Shown in pieces: positions 5,064 to 5,084 of a stretch of 5,084 bases of DNA. Made by a program: the position numbers and the translations under genes. Source of the stretch: an uncultured Candidatus Saccharibacteria bacterium (lineage in GTDB: Bacteria; Patescibacteriota; Saccharimonadia; Saccharimonadales; Saccharimonadaceae); contig CALHZJ010000047.1 in NCBI GenBank assembly GCA_938041005.1, positions 1-5,084 of the forward strand. Reading direction: 5' to 3'. Every line of letters begins with the position of its first letter. The stretch's first letter is position 1. The notes beneath the pieces were generated by a model. It did not search any database. It had not been told where the DNA came from and saw only the letters and a list, made by a program, of their open reading frames with translations.

Positions 5064-5084
5064 TTTTGAAAATAATATTCAAAA
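5064..5084. repeat. AT-rich inverted repeat at the right edge
   Basis: TTTTGAA (5064-5070) and TTCAAAA (5078-5084) are perfect inverted copies around a 7 nt AT spacer. They lie just upstream of the operon -35 and end exactly at the window edge, so the arms may continue. The repeat could be a protein site or part of a weak terminator for a gene beyond the window. It has too little GC to be a convincing terminator alone. Confidence 0.4.

Noticed and set aside
1..5084. tRNA, rRNA, CRISPR, insertion sequence, integrase or toxin-antitoxin genes
   Set aside because: No cloverleaf, spaced direct-repeat array, transposase motif or small paired genes could be seen on either strand.

Overview
All six genes in this 5.1 kb window lie on the minus strand, so transcription runs from right to left. 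The DNA is moderately AT-rich, with very AT-rich gaps between genes. Codon use fits the standard code: tryptophan is TGG, glycine is GGN, and there is no in-frame TGA in about 1,600 codons. This argues against bacteria that recode TGA, such as Gracilibacteria or mycoplasmas. Four of six genes start with GTG. The short gaps, the UppP type, the PspC fusion and the collagen-like surface protein would suit a small-genome bacterium of the Candidate Phyla Radiation, perhaps Saccharibacteria (TM7). This placement is an impression, not something the sequence proves.

Right part (about 5084 down to 1385): a tight four-gene operon. Its promoter (-35 TTGACT, -10 TATAAC) is packed with overlapping inverted repeats. 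The genes in order are a MacB/FtsX-type ABC permease, its ATPase of the MacB/LolD class, a small PadR-family repressor, and a membrane protein that joins a PspC domain to three further membrane segments and a C-terminal beta-rich outer domain. The junctions are a 10 nt gap, an 11 nt overlap and a 1 nt TAATG overlap, so translation is probably coupled. The likely logic is that PadR represses the operon at the promoter palindromes, the ABC pair exports or removes an envelope-active compound or transmits a mechanical signal, and the PspC protein senses or buffers membrane stress. No MacA-type adaptor is present.

Middle part (1319 to 480): uppP, encoding undecaprenyl-diphosphate phosphatase, with its own likely promoter in the 65 nt gap after the pspC gene. 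It recycles the lipid carrier for cell-wall synthesis and is classically linked to bacitracin tolerance, so it shares an envelope theme with the operon.

Left part (401 to 1): the start of a membrane-anchored surface protein that runs off the window. It has one membrane segment, two copies of a short module with an IQ(W/Y)(K/R)YA...W pattern, and the first Gly-X-Y triplets of a collagen-like region at the edge. It has a clear Shine-Dalgarno, a GTG start directly after a stop codon, and its own likely promoter.

No tRNA, rRNA, CRISPR array, insertion sequence or integrase is visible. No stretch over 300 bases lacks a gene.
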